Origin: Candidatus Hydrogenedentota bacterium
GTDB taxonomy: Bacteria; Hydrogenedentota; Hydrogenedentia; Hydrogenedentales; CAITNO01
Length of the DNA stretch: 39,454 nucleotides
NCBI GenBank assembly: GCA_903893795.1
Contig: CAITNO010000064.1
Location: 1-39,454, forward strand
Direction: 5' to 3'
Part shown: in pieces, positions 25,807-37,060 of the stretch
Layout of the letters: each line of letters starts with the position of its first letter
Position numbering within the stretch: the first letter of the stretch is position 1
Program-made: the position numbers and the translations under genes
Notes under the pieces: model-generated
What the model was told of the DNA's origin: nothing
Seen by the model: only the letters and a program-made list of their open reading frames with translations
The model's database searches: none

Positions 25807-26727
25807 ATGCGCCTGATCATCGCCAAACCCCGCGGCTTCTGTGCCGGTGTGGATCGCGCCATACGCAGCGTCGAGCGCGCGCTCGAACGCTACGGCGCCC
25901 CGGTCTATGTGCTGAACAACATCGTGCACAACGCCCACGTGGTGGATGAACTCCGTAAGAAGGGCGCCGTCTTTGTGCGCAGTTTCGATGACGTGCCTGA
26001 AGGCTCCCATCTGCTCTTCAGCGCCCACGGTGTGGGACCTGACCGCTGGGCCCATGCCAACCGGCTGCAACTTCGCGTCATTGATGCCACCTGCCCCCTT
26101 GTGGAAAAGGTACACAACGAGGCGCGGCGTTTTGCGGAAAAGGGTTTCACCGTCATTATGATCGGCGAACCGGGACATGATGAAACCGTCGGCACCGTCG
26201 GCTGGGCGCCCGACAACATCCGCATCATCCAGAAGCCCGAAGACGTCGCCCTGCTCCAGATAGACAACCCCGAAAAGGTCGCGTATATCACCCAGACCAC
26301 GCTCAGCGTCACCGACTGCCAGGCCGTCATTGAGGCGCTCCGCGCCCGTTTCCCGGAAATACAGGGTCCGCCCCGCGCCGACATCTGCTACGCCACCTCG
26401 AACCGCCAGGCCGCTGTGGTGCAGCTCGCCCCAGAGGCCGACCTAGTGCTCGTGGTGGGCGATCCCGAAAGCGCCAACTCCACCCGGCTCCGCGACATCG
26501 CCCGCGCCCTGGGCAAAGAAGCACACCTCATCCCCGACGCCGCCGCCATCCGTCCCGAATGGGTCGCCACGGGAAACACCGTGCTCATCACCTCCGGCGC
26601 GTCCGTCCCCGAAAGGCTCGTGGAGGACGTCGTCGCATGGTTCCAGCAGCACGGCCCCTGCGAAGTGGAAGAGCGCGCCCTCACCCAGGAAGACCTAGAA
26701 TTCCGCCTGCCCAAAGAAATCGCCTGA
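25807..26727 (+). CDS. ispH: 4-hydroxy-3-methylbut-2-enyl diphosphate reductase
   Basis: The 306-residue protein makes IPP and DMAPP from HMBPP in the last step of the MEP isoprenoid pathway, using an oxygen-sensitive Fe-S cluster. The three cluster cysteines are Cys12 (RGFCAGVDRA), Cys96 (DATCPLVEKVH) and Cys194 (ICYATSNRQ), the same spacing as in E. coli. The substrate-binding histidines lie in NNIVHNAHVVD (His41) and FSAHGVG (His74), and the catalytic Glu in GEPGHDETVGTVG (Glu126). The ATG at 25807 gives the conserved N-terminus; no strong ribosome site is seen. A repeat block lies just upstream. Confidence 0.97.
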   Translation: MRLIIAKPRGFCAGVDRAIRSVERALERYGAPVYVLNNIVHNAHVVDELRKKGAVFVRSFDDVPEGSHLLFSAHGVGPDRWAHANRLQLRVIDATCPLVEKVHNEARRFAEKGFTVIMIGEPGHDETVGTVGWAPDNIRIIQKPEDVALLQIDNPEKVAYITQTTLSVTDCQAVIEALRARFPEIQGPPRADICYATSNRQAAVVQLAPEADLVLVVGDPESANSTRLRDIARALGKEAHLIPDAAAIRPEWVATGNTVLITSGASVPERLVEDVVAWFQQHGPCEVEERALTQEDLEFRLPKEIA

Positions 26728-26757
26728 GTTCCACCCGCTCCCTGGTACTGCCGTCGA

Positions 26758-26796
26758 TTCCCCTCGTTGCGAAGTTGCCCTTCGCAACGAGGGGAA
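26758..26796. repeat. Perfect 17-bp inverted repeat after ispH
   Basis: Arms 26758-26774 and 26780-26796 (TTCCCCTCGTTGCGAAG and its complement) pair around ttgcc. On the plus strand it is followed only by ATG-type sequence, without a T-run, so termination is possible but not typical. It lies 30 bp after the ispH stop. Confidence 0.7.
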
Positions 26797-26807
26797 ATGT
26801 GGCGTAG

Positions 26808-26844
26808 GGTGCGCGAAGCTTTGCTCAGCAAAGCGAGACGCACC
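26808..26844. repeat. REP-like palindrome, GGTGCG/CGCACC family (copy 2)
   Basis: Outer arms GGTGCG (26808-26813) and CGCACC (26839-26844) enclose a second stem GCTTTGC/GCAAAGC (26818-26824, 26828-26834). The outer arms and the following ATTCC tail match the element at 6939-6975. Confidence 0.7.
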
Positions 26845-26852
26845 ATTCCTCT

Positions 26853-27260
26853 TCACCCCTCCGAGCCCGGCTCGTGATGTATCCCGTGCTTCGCCACACC
26901 CGACACTTCTTCCCGTGACGAACGACCTCCCCCTGCACGCTCCACCCATGACCGAAAGCGCCGACTCTTGCGCACTCTATTGATCACCCCTGCCGCCACA
27001 ATGATCGGGGCGCAAAACACCACGGTGATTAACATCGCAAGCATTTGAAGGGGGGTGAACTTCTGCAGGGGAGGAACGTTCCCATACTCAAACCCATGCC
27101 CATAGTGAATGAGGCGAACCAGAAGAAGCCCCCAGCCCACGGTGTAGAAGACCAGAAAGAGAACCGCTGCAATCCCTCCCGCAACGGCGAGCGCCCGGCG
27201 GCGCCAATTCCGACGCTCTTCCGCCCCGCGGTGATGACCGTTGTTATGGCCATTCTTCAC
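26853..27260 (-). CDS. Small two-helix membrane protein of unknown function
   Basis: The 135-residue protein has a charged, His/Arg-rich N-terminus and two predicted membrane helices (about ALAVAGGIAAVLFLVFYTVGW and LQMLAMLITVVFCAPIIVAAG). A short extracytoplasmic loop (YGHGFEYGNVPPLQ) and a basic cytoplasmic tail complete it. I do not recognise a family. The GTG at 27260 is the start; the GAGG ribosome site overlaps the 3' end of the transporter gene, whose stop is only 5 bp upstream, so the two are probably translationally coupled. A partner or accessory role for the transporter is inference. The coding call rests on position, the two clear TM segments and length. Confidence 0.6.
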   Translation of the reverse strand: MKNGHNNGHHRGAEERRNWRRRALAVAGGIAAVLFLVFYTVGWGLLLVRLIHYGHGFEYGNVPPLQKFTPLQMLAMLITVVFCAPIIVAAGVINRVRKSRRFRSWVERAGGGRSSREEVSGVAKHGIHHEPGSEG

Positions 27261-27265
27261 GCTGC

Positions 27266-29458
27266 TTAAACCTCTTTCTTCTCCGCCTTGTGCACGGGAT
27301 AGAAACAGATCAGAACCATCCCAACAAAACCAAAGAACCCCGCAAAGGGACCCACCAGCAGCACGCCCGTGTACTGTTCAATGCGGTTGCCCCAGAGGTT
27401 CATCGACTGCGACGCGAGCAGGACCGAGCCCGCCATCGACGCTTTCCAGATGAACGCGCTCAACCCGTTGTAGAGCGCCTCACGGCGTTCGCCGGAAAGC
27501 CGCTCGTCGTAGTCGATGATGTCGCCAATCATGGGCACCATCATCACATAAATCAGCGCCTGGCCCACACCGCAATAGCCAAAGAGGATCATGCCCCACA
27601 TTTGGCGCGTGGCGAAACTGGCGGTGGACTGGCCGATCAGGTACATGCAGGGCATGCCGCTGGCGATAATGAAAAGGGCCGTGAAGATGAGCCACTTCAT
27701 GTGCAGGCGCCGCGCGAGGAGGGGGATGAACCCGTAGGACAGCACGGCAACCAGGATAAACGGCACGAGCAGTTTCGTGATCGTGCCCTCGTCCCCGTCG
27801 AGCCCGAGTTCGGCCCAGTAGGGCAATGCGCGCTGCACGGCCAGGAAGCCGATGGTGAAGAAGAAGAAGGAGAAGGCGTAGATCATAAAGGGCTTGTTGT
27901 GCAACGCATCGAGCACGGCACGGCCATAGGGGAGCGGATCGCTCTGCACCGTCTCGGAATCGTAACGCTCACGGACGAAGATCACCGGCAGCATGAAGAG
28001 GATCAAGGACAGAAAGGCAAAGATGGTGGAGACGCGGCGGTAGCCCGTGGGGGAGAAGGACTCCTCGTGGCGTTCCAATGCTTTAAGGCCCGGAAGCTCG
28101 GCCATCACGCCGCGCAGATAGGCGATGGTCAGGTCGGCGCGGAGCGCCTTGGGAAACACGAGTGTGCGCGTCGGTCCCTTTACGCCCAGTTGGATGAGGT
28201 TGCTGCGCAGCGCCTCGCGGGCCGTGGCTTCGGCCAGATAGGCGTGCGCGCCGGGGAGCAACTCCCGGGTGCTTTCAGGCAAATCATAACGGATAAACCC
28301 CGGTCCGAGCGTGGCTTTCGCCGCCTCGGTCACGCCGGGGATTTTCGCCGCCATGGATTCCAGTTGCGCCCCGTCCATCCGCTCCGCCATGCCAGTGGGG
28401 AAGGTGAGGGCCAGGTGGTGCCCCGCTATGGATATCTCGGACTCCGCGCGCATCGATGCGCACAGCGGCGCCAATACCTGCGCTCGGACGTGTTCCAGTA
28501 GTTTCTCGTCCAGCGCGCCGTTGTAGAATTCCGCGCCGTACCACGCACGGCGGACAATGGGTTTGTACTTCTCGCGCAGCGCCTCGGGGATCAGGTTGCC
28601 AATGGCCACGGCCACGGCCTTTTCGCGCAGCCGGTCGTAGAGCAGGCCCTTAATCGTGATCACCGTTGCGCCGGCCTCCACCGTCGGCGTCAGCTGGGCG
28701 TCCTCCTCCTCGAAACCTTCGAGCACCATGACCCCGCCATGGCTTGTGATCTTTCCCACAAGCCCCGGCGCGGCGGAGAAAAGTCTTTGGGCCGCCGCTT
28801 CAACCTGCTGCTCAGAGGAGGGAGCGTCCAGCCTCAGCGCCAGACTGCTTTCCACACGGCCCGGGTCCATCGCGGCGATCAACACGCCCGGCAGGGCGTT
28901 GGCCAGCGCCAGCCCGAGAATCATGCCCATGGCGGTCCAAGTGCCGATGGCCACACGGGCCGATTCGGAACGGGCAATTTCGGGACCCAGGGCAGTCAGC
29001 GGCACAACAGCCAAAGAGAACAGCGTCCAGTGCGCGCACAGCAGGACGGTGCCGTAAGCAAGATTAAGCCAGGAGGTGCCGTTCACCGGCGGATACCAGA
29101 ACCCGATCATGGTGAACACCATGAGAATGCCGCCCCAGAAGATGTAGGGCAGACGACGACCGGGGATGGGGATAAAGCGCCAGCGGCCGGGCCGCGTGCT
29201 GGTGCCGTCGGAGAGCATGCCAATGACGGGGCTGCTGAACGCGTCCCAGCAGGTGCCGATGATGAAGATGATGCCCACCATGCCGACAGAAACGTAAATG
29301 GTGCGGCCCACACCGCCCGAGGGGGAGTAGAAATAGAGTCCCCACTGGTTGATGACCTCGCTGCACAATTGCACGCCGATCATAGACAGGCAGATGGCGA
29401 GCCCTTCAATCCACGTGAACTCCGGAGCCTTAGCCTGTTCCAAGACTGCCTCCTCCAT
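27266..29458 (-). CDS. GPH-family (MFS) sugar:cation symporter with a large soluble insert
   Basis: The 730-residue protein is about 275 residues longer than usual GPH/MelB-type symporters (450-480). Family features flank the insert: WDAFSSPVIGMLSDGTSTRPGRWRFIPIPGRRLPYIF near the N-terminus, TM5 near 174-196, then TM6 beginning GYRRVSTIFAFLSLILF (472-490), and the MIGDIIDYDERLSGERREALYNGLSAFIWK block in the C-terminal half. Residues about 198-472 form a mixed alpha/beta soluble region (two LRE-rich helices, VEAGATVITIKG, HHLALTFP). In a 12-helix topology with N-in, the TM5-6 loop faces the periplasm. Substrates are likely glycosides, pentoses or uronates; none is proven. The ATG at 29458 precedes MEEAVLEQ; no clear ribosome site. 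glgC lies upstream on the same strand. Confidence 0.85.
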   Translation of the reverse strand: MEEAVLEQAKAPEFTWIEGLAICLSMIGVQLCSEVINQWGLYFYSPSGGVGRTIYVSVGMVGIIFIIGTCWDAFSSPVIGMLSDGTSTRPGRWRFIPIPGRRLPYIFWGGILMVFTMIGFWYPPVNGTSWLNLAYGTVLLCAHWTLFSLAVVPLTALGPEIARSESARVAIGTWTAMGMILGLALANALPGVLIAAMDPGRVESSLALRLDAPSSEQQVEAAAQRLFSAAPGLVGKITSHGGVMVLEGFEEEDAQLTPTVEAGATVITIKGLLYDRLREKAVAVAIGNLIPEALREKYKPIVRRAWYGAEFYNGALDEKLLEHVRAQVLAPLCASMRAESEISIAGHHLALTFPTGMAERMDGAQLESMAAKIPGVTEAAKATLGPGFIRYDLPESTRELLPGAHAYLAEATAREALRSNLIQLGVKGPTRTLVFPKALRADLTIAYLRGVMAELPGLKALERHEESFSPTGYRRVSTIFAFLSLILFMLPVIFVRERYDSETVQSDPLPYGRAVLDALHNKPFMIYAFSFFFFTIGFLAVQRALPYWAELGLDGDEGTITKLLVPFILVAVLSYGFIPLLARRLHMKWLIFTALFIIASGMPCMYLIGQSTASFATRQMWGMILFGYCGVGQALIYVMMVPMIGDIIDYDERLSGERREALYNGLSAFIWKASMAGSVLLASQSMNLWGNRIEQYTGVLLVGPFAGFFGFVGMVLICFYPVHKAEKKEV

Positions 29459-29524
29459 CCCGGCCGCACGCCCGCAGCGCACACGACTTCATCACGCTTG
29501 CCGCGCGGTTGCCCCATTTGGACT

Positions 29525-29603
29525 GCGGCGGCAACAACGCCGCTTTGGCTGTCCTCTCGCATTGGGACAGCCGCCCACGGATTGACAGGCGAGGGCGCCT
29601 GTC
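29525..29603. repeat. Composite of three palindromes between glgC and the transporter gene
   Basis: In series lie GCGGCG/CGCCGC (29525-29530, 29538-29543), GGCTGTCC/GGACAGCC (29547-29554, 29565-29572) and GACAGGCG/CGCCTGTC (29584-29591, 29596-29603). The middle arm matches elements at 5748 and 8544. The block sits in the 209-bp gap downstream of glgC (minus strand) and has no T-run in that direction. Confidence 0.75.
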
Positions 29604-29667
29604 CTATATTTTCTTGGCAGAAGGAGACAGACCGACGCGGTAATGCTGGTTCCTGTGGCTCCCGAGC

Positions 29668-30978
29668 CTATTCGATGCGCGTGCCGGACGGAATAATCCC
29701 GCTCTTGAACACAACAACAATCCCGTCGCGTATGGCGAATCCGTCGCCGTCATAATCTTTCAGCTTGTCGGAGCCGCGAATCACGACGTTTTCACCGATG
29801 CGCGCATTGTGGTCGATGATGGCCTGCTTTATTTTTGAGTTGCGCCCGATGCCGATGGGGGGCTTGTCCTTGGGCGGATTGGGACCCTCGAAATAGTCCG
29901 CGCCCAGCACAATGCTCCGCTCCACCACGGCCCCCGGCCGGATCGTGCTGCGGATGCCGATGATGCTGTCGCGCACCGTGGCATTGTCAATGCGTGTGCC
30001 GCTGCACACGATGGCGTCGTCCACCTTTGAATTGAGAATCTTCACGCCCGGCAGCATGCGCGCGTGCGTGTAAATGATGTGATCAGGGTCGTGAAACTCG
30101 AAGGGCGGGTCCGGCGTGGTCATGGCCATCGACACGTCAAAGTAGGAGCGCACCGTGCCGATGTCCTCCCAGAATCCATGGAACATGTGGGCAAAGACGC
30201 GATACTTCTTCAAGGCGTTGGGCAGGATCTCCTTGCCGAAGTCCACCCAGTCCAAGTTGTGCAGCAGTGCCTCCTCAAGCACCTCGGCCTTGAATGCATA
30301 GACACCCATGCTTGCCAGATAGTCCTTGCCGGCCTCCTGGTGCAGTCCGAAATCCTCAAACACCTTCTTCGGCGTCACCAGCCCGTCCAGCACTTTCTCG
30401 TCCCGCGGCTTCTCGACAAACTCGCGAATCGCCGCGTCCCGGTTGACCTTCATAATGCCGAAGGAGCGGGCCGAATTTCGGTCCACCGGCAGCGCCGCCA
30501 CCGTGATGTCTGCATCCTTGGAAAGGTGCGTGTCCAGCATGGTCCGGTAATCCATCCGGTACAACTGGTCGCCCGAGAGAATGAGGAAATGTTTCAGGCC
30601 CCGCTGCCGGATATGGGCCAGGTGCTTGCGCACCGCATCGGCCGTGCCCTGGAACCAGTCGCCCGTTTCGTTCGTCTGCTCGGCGGCGAGGATTTCCACG
30701 GACCCGCCGCTGAACTCGTCGAACTTGTAGGTGTTCTTGATGTGCCGGTTCAGCGAATGGCTGTTGAACTGCGTCAACACCAGAATGCGGTTGATGTCGG
30801 AATGGATGCAGTTGCTCAGCGGGATGTCGATCAGCCGGTAGTGGCCGCAAAGTGGCACGGCGGGCTTGGCCCTCACCTTGGTGAGCGGATAGAGCCGCGT
30901 GCCGCGGCCGCCCCCGAGCACAATCGCCCCGACACTCTTCAAAAAGTCACGACTCACCGCGTCTGACAACTTCTGCAT
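29668..30978 (-). CDS. glgC: Glucose-1-phosphate adenylyltransferase
   Basis: The 436-residue protein makes ADP-glucose, the donor for glycogen synthesis, and is the regulated step of that pathway. It begins with the nucleotidyltransferase motif GAIVLGGGRGTRLYPLTKVRAKPAVP, followed by GHYRLIDIPLSNCIHSDINRI, LSGDQLYRMDY, the sugar-phosphate region FVEKPRDEK, and WEDIGTVRSYFD. A left-handed beta-helix C-terminus (SIIGIRSTIRPGAVVERSIVLGAD, IGRNSKIKQAIIDHNARIGENVVI) completes it. The overall form is close to the cyanobacterial/plant and actinobacterial GlgC type (EFSGGSVEILAAEQT). The ATG at 30978 has an AGGAAGGAG site 9 nt upstream. No other glycogen genes are in the window. A divergent methyltransferase gene starts 168 bp away. 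Confidence 0.97.
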   Translation of the reverse strand: MQKLSDAVSRDFLKSVGAIVLGGGRGTRLYPLTKVRAKPAVPLCGHYRLIDIPLSNCIHSDINRILVLTQFNSHSLNRHIKNTYKFDEFSGGSVEILAAEQTNETGDWFQGTADAVRKHLAHIRQRGLKHFLILSGDQLYRMDYRTMLDTHLSKDADITVAALPVDRNSARSFGIMKVNRDAAIREFVEKPRDEKVLDGLVTPKKVFEDFGLHQEAGKDYLASMGVYAFKAEVLEEALLHNLDWVDFGKEILPNALKKYRVFAHMFHGFWEDIGTVRSYFDVSMAMTTPDPPFEFHDPDHIIYTHARMLPGVKILNSKVDDAIVCSGTRIDNATVRDSIIGIRSTIRPGAVVERSIVLGADYFEGPNPPKDKPPIGIGRNSKIKQAIIDHNARIGENVVIRGSDKLKDYDGDGFAIRDGIVVVFKSGIIPSGTRIE

Positions 30979-31145
30979 ACCCAATGGCTCCTTCCTGGGG
31001 GCCGCACCGTTGCGAACCGCACCATGATCCCATTGTATCCAACCGGCAGCTTGGAACCAAACCAATCGGAAAAGGCTTCGGAAATAGTCCTGTCTTTAGC
31101 CGCCAAATCCTGCTATGATCCCGTTTTCACCCAGGAGACCCCCCC

Positions 31146-31898
31146 ATGTCCAGCGCCGAGGAGCGTATCTTTGAGCTTTATGAAGGCCTGCCGCGCCAGG
31201 GCCCCGGCTGTGCCGACGCCACGCGCCGCGCCTTCAAAATGCTCCCCACCGCCTCCGGACGGCCCGATATCCTGGACATTGGCTGCGGTTCTGGCGCGCA
31301 AACCATCGAATTGGCCCTGTGTTCCGGGGGGCGGGTCACCGCCGTCGACATCCATGAACCTTTCCTGCGCGCCCTGGAAGAATCGGCCCGCGAAGCCTGG
31401 CTCGAAGACCGCATCCAGACCCGCACCATGTCCATGGAACAGCTCGATTTCCCCGACGGCACCTTTGATCTTATATGGTCCGAAGGCGCCGCGTACGTCG
31501 TGGGCCTTGAAAAGGGCCTGGCCGCATGGCGCCGCCTCCTGCGGCCCAACGGCTGCGCCGCCGTCAGCGAATTGACCTGGCTGACCCCCTATCCGCCCGA
31601 GGAGGCCCGCGCCTTTTGGGGCGCCGCCCACCCCACCATGGGACAGATCGAAGACAATCTGGAACGAGCCCGCCGCGCAGGCTACACACCGCTTGACACC
31701 TTTACCCTGCCGGAAAGCGCCTGGTGGAACGAGTATTACACTCCCCAACTCGCCAAACTGGCCAAATTGGAGCGGCGCAGCCCGAAAGACTCCGTGCTCG
31801 CCACCCTGATTGCCGGCGCACGCGCCGAAATTGACCTCTACCGCCGCCATTCGGGTGCCTACGGCTACGTTTTCTACCTCCTCCGCCGCGCCGACTGA
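31146..31898 (+). CDS. Class I SAM-dependent methyltransferase
   Basis: The 250-residue protein has SAM motif I DILDIGCGSGAQTIELAL (about 41-58), motif II VTAVDIHEPFLRAL, and a motif IV-like FDLIWSEGAAYVVGLEKGLAAWRRLLRPNG (DGTFDLIWSEG). The C-terminus has a small helical lid (WWNEYYTPQLAKL) and ends in an aromatic strand GYVFYLLRRA. It resembles UbiE/MenG-like or small-molecule methyltransferases; the substrate is not visible. CAGGAG lies 8 nt before the ATG, and a TATGAT -10 is near 31113-31118. It is divergent from glgC and followed by an unrelated-looking exported protein gene. Confidence 0.88.
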   Translation: MSSAEERIFELYEGLPRQGPGCADATRRAFKMLPTASGRPDILDIGCGSGAQTIELALCSGGRVTAVDIHEPFLRALEESAREAWLEDRIQTRTMSMEQLDFPDGTFDLIWSEGAAYVVGLEKGLAAWRRLLRPNGCAAVSELTWLTPYPPEEARAFWGAAHPTMGQIEDNLERARRAGYTPLDTFTLPESAWWNEYYTPQLAKLAKLERRSPKDSVLATLIAGARAEIDLYRRHSGAYGYVFYLLRRAD

Positions 31899-32010
31899 TC
31901 TCCCCAGGCCCCGACCTCCCCTTCCTCATTCGGCCCTCCCGCCACCGTTGCGCACGCTCCGCCCGCCGCGTATCCTATCCAAAACAGGTAACGGCAGGAG
32001 GCAAACAGTC

Positions 32011-32967
32011 ATGATCACGGTGGCCCTGGCGATTTTGTGCGGAACCCTTGGCGCGGACGGAGAAACCCCGGCATTGCACTCCGGGAAAATCGGTGTGGAC
32101 GGCTTCCACTGCGTGGTCGGCGACAACGAAGCCTGGGGGGAGGACCACCGCGCGGGTTACAATGGCGTGTTCTTGATGGAAATGCCCGACATGTGCGCCA
32201 CGCCCTTTGTCCCCGCCTACGCCGGGCTGAATCTGGAGCATTACTTCGACCTGGCTCCCCGAAACAGCGACGACAATATCTTCTTCGAACCCCGCCGCGC
32301 CCCCATGACCTTTGCCCTGTTGAACGAACACACGGCCGAACTGCACCAGCCGACCTCCCCGCATTACGGCGTCGAAAGCTGGACCCGTTTCGAGGTGACC
32401 ACGCCGGGCCGCCTCGACATGCACTTCCGCTGTGTGCCCCACAAAGCGGGGCTGGAGGGCGGTGTGCTCGGTGTTTTCTGGGCCTCCTACATCAACGGAC
32501 CGCTCGACAAGAGCCTCTATTTCCTGAAAGCAGGCGCCTCGCTCGACAAGCCGATCTGGGAGCAGTACGCCACCCAGCAACACAACCGCGACAGCACGTT
32601 AATCAGCGAAGATGACAGCCGTGAACTCGCCTTCCAGAGCGAGCACGCCACCCTCTTCGACAACCTCTCGCCGCTTCGCTACAGCGTGCCCTTCTTCTAC
32701 GGCAACCACGGTGACCATGTGCTGATCTGCATCTTCGAGCCCTCCGCGCTCATCCGTTTCTCCCAATCCCCCTCCGGTGGCGGCCCAAACGCCGCAAAGG
32801 ACGGCTACAATCCCGCATGGGATTTCCAATACCTCATCCCCGGCTATGAAACCGAAAAGGAATACGGCTTCCGCATGCGCCTCGTCTGCAAGCCCTGGAA
32901 AGACCGCGCCGACATCATCGCGGAGGTCCGCGCAGGTCTGGAGGCCATGGGGAACGGAAACCAGTAG
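32011..32967 (+). CDS. Exported protein of unknown function
   Basis: The 318-residue protein starts with a short hydrophobic leader (MITVALAILCGTLGADG), then a beta-rich sequence with many aromatic and charged residues (DGFHCVVGDNEAWGED, DMHFRCVPHK, VFWASYINGPLDKSLYF, PFFYGNHGDHVLICIFEP). It has conserved-looking His/Asp/Glu patches (HGDHV; LNLEHYFDLAPRNSDDNIFFEPR), but I cannot name the family or a catalytic set. The ATG at 32011 has AGGAGG 9 nt upstream, which supports this start over longer in-frame options that pass through Pro/Arg-rich, non-conserved sequence. It is codirectional with uvrA, 114 bp upstream of it. A periplasmic beta-sandwich or carbohydrate-active role is a guess. Confidence 0.75.
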   Translation: MITVALAILCGTLGADGETPALHSGKIGVDGFHCVVGDNEAWGEDHRAGYNGVFLMEMPDMCATPFVPAYAGLNLEHYFDLAPRNSDDNIFFEPRRAPMTFALLNEHTAELHQPTSPHYGVESWTRFEVTTPGRLDMHFRCVPHKAGLEGGVLGVFWASYINGPLDKSLYFLKAGASLDKPIWEQYATQQHNRDSTLISEDDSRELAFQSEHATLFDNLSPLRYSVPFFYGNHGDHVLICIFEPSALIRFSQSPSGGGPNAAKDGYNPAWDFQYLIPGYETEKEYGFRMRLVCKPWKDRADIIAEVRAGLEAMGNGNQ

Positions 32968-33001
32968 TCCGGGAAGAACTCTTCACCGCCGTCCGTTTCC
33001 C

Positions 33002-33029
33002 TTGCGCCCCCTGCCGGGAAGGCTATACT
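33002..33029 (+). promoter_or_regulatory. uvrA promoter
   Basis: TTGCGC (33002-33007, four of six) and TATACT (33024-33029, five of six) are 16 bp apart. The leader to the ATG is about 45 nt. I see no LexA-box-like palindrome overlapping it. Confidence 0.55.
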
Positions 33030-33081
33030 ATTCTGCGTTGTTCCCCCTGTCATTACGCACATTGCGCGAGGAATTATCCCC

Positions 33082-35994
<2,913 letters not shown>

Positions 35995-36009
35995 ACAAGC
36001 CGGATATGA

Positions 36010-36828
36010 CTAAGGCCGTTCCACAATCTGCGGAAAGGCGCCACGGATCCTGCCGGCGTGAAATGCAATGCGATTTGACTCCAGATCCGCCTGAATACGC
36101 TCTTTGGGATTTCGATAGAGACTGCCGACGTGGTCAAGCACGCATTTCCCCGCGTGCTCCCTCGGCAACGCGGCAATGATGGCCCGCGCATCCTCCAGCA
36201 TAAGGTGCCAGCGCCGCGATATGTCGGCCATGTCCGGCAAGGGCCCTTCAAAAGACAAATCGCCAAGGTCCTCCGCCGTGTAGCGGCACGAACGCCCCGC
36301 CTGGTCCAGAATCATGAGAGGGCTGAACGCGGGGTCTTTGCCGCATGCCGCCCAGGCAAGATAGCCGAGAGGCTGAATGCGGTCATGGCAGGTGACCAAG
36401 TCTATCCAGTCCCGCACCTCCAGCCGCCCCACCAAAGCGAGGACCTTGTTGGTGGCGAGGTCGGCCGGATGCAGCACCAGTCCAAAATCTTCATGCTCCA
36501 CAAGTGGAAAAAAACGGTATGCGCTGTCACAGGTCCATTGCACCAGAACCGAATCACCCCCTTTGCTGACCAGCGCCTCCACGAAAGAGTGGCGCTCATG
36601 TATGACCCGCAATGCGTAACCATCGCCCTCAAGAAGGGCGTGGTCGGCCTGCCAAGTCACATTGAGCGCCTCTGTGGTGTCATGAAAGAGATCAATATCC
36701 CGGGAAACGCGCCGCCCCCCTGCCAGAACATTCAGGGCCGACCCGCCGGCGACGTAACTCTCCCCCTGCTCAATGCGGTTGACCGCTATGCGCCGGCAGA
36801 GGGTTTGCTGGAATGAGGTGAGAGCCAT
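36010..36828 (-). CDS. AbiEii/AbiGii-like nucleotidyltransferase, candidate toxin
   Basis: The 272-residue protein has the DNA polymerase-beta-like nucleotidyltransferase motif with GGSALNVL (28-35) followed by SRDIDLFHD (42-50), the two-Asp metal site of the AbiEii family. The DLATNKVLALVGRLEVRDWIDLV block downstream matches the conserved K-x-x-A ... RD-x-x-D-L segment of that family. AbiEii-type enzymes act as toxins of type IV toxin-antitoxin or phage-abortive systems by modifying NTP/tRNA. The upstream partner is the small gene at 36786-37016, whose stop lies 42 bp inside this gene. I place the start at ATG 36828; it has no clear ribosome site of its own, consistent with coupling. It is convergent with uvrA. 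Confidence 0.85.
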   Translation of the reverse strand: MALTSFQQTLCRRIAVNRIEQGESYVAGGSALNVLAGGRRVSRDIDLFHDTTEALNVTWQADHALLEGDGYALRVIHERHSFVEALVSKGGDSVLVQWTCDSAYRFFPLVEHEDFGLVLHPADLATNKVLALVGRLEVRDWIDLVTCHDRIQPLGYLAWAACGKDPAFSPLMILDQAGRSCRYTAEDLGDLSFEGPLPDMADISRRWHLMLEDARAIIAALPREHAGKCVLDHVGSLYRNPKERIQADLESNRIAFHAGRIRGAFPQIVERP

Positions 36829-37016
36829 TGGATAAGTTCGCCCGCGCGCTGAAACGCTTTCAGATCCCCGTGCTGCTGGATGTAGCCGAGCGCGCGCAGG
36901 GCGCTGTCCACATCCGCCGGATAGTAGTCCCTGCGAAAAAACCAAAGGCACCGGTCCCGGTAGCTTTCCACCAGTTCGTTTACCTGCCTTTGCATGTTCT
37001 CCGTCATCGTGTCCAT
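36786..37016 (-). CDS. Small helical protein paired with the nucleotidyltransferase
   Basis: The 76-residue protein begins MDTMTENMQRQVNELVESY and continues with RDRCLWFFRRDYYPADVD, SALRALGYIQQHGDLKAFQR and AGELIQWLSPHSSKPSAGA. It looks helical, with an aromatic core (LWFFRRDYYP) and a HGDLKAFQRAGELIQWL helix. I recall similar small proteins directly upstream of AbiEii-like nucleotidyltransferases, but I cannot confirm this without a search. It overlaps the nucleotidyltransferase by 43 bp, as in coupled toxin-antitoxin genes. It could be the antitoxin or an accessory subunit. The exact start is uncertain: a third in-frame ATG has GGAG close by. Confidence 0.7.
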   Translation of the reverse strand: MDTMTENMQRQVNELVESYRDRCLWFFRRDYYPADVDSALRALGYIQQHGDLKAFQRAGELIQWLSPHSSKPSAGA

Positions 37017-37060
37017 CTTAACACCATGCTACCACGCCCCGTCCCAAACCGCAATCGCCG

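Noticed and set aside
29405..29420. Third parS-like CACGTG site
   Set aside because: Only the central hexamer and a few bases match, inside the transporter coding sequence; the flanks break the palindrome.
32968..33081. LexA/SOS box upstream of uvrA
   Set aside because: No palindrome matching a known LexA consensus was found in the gap.
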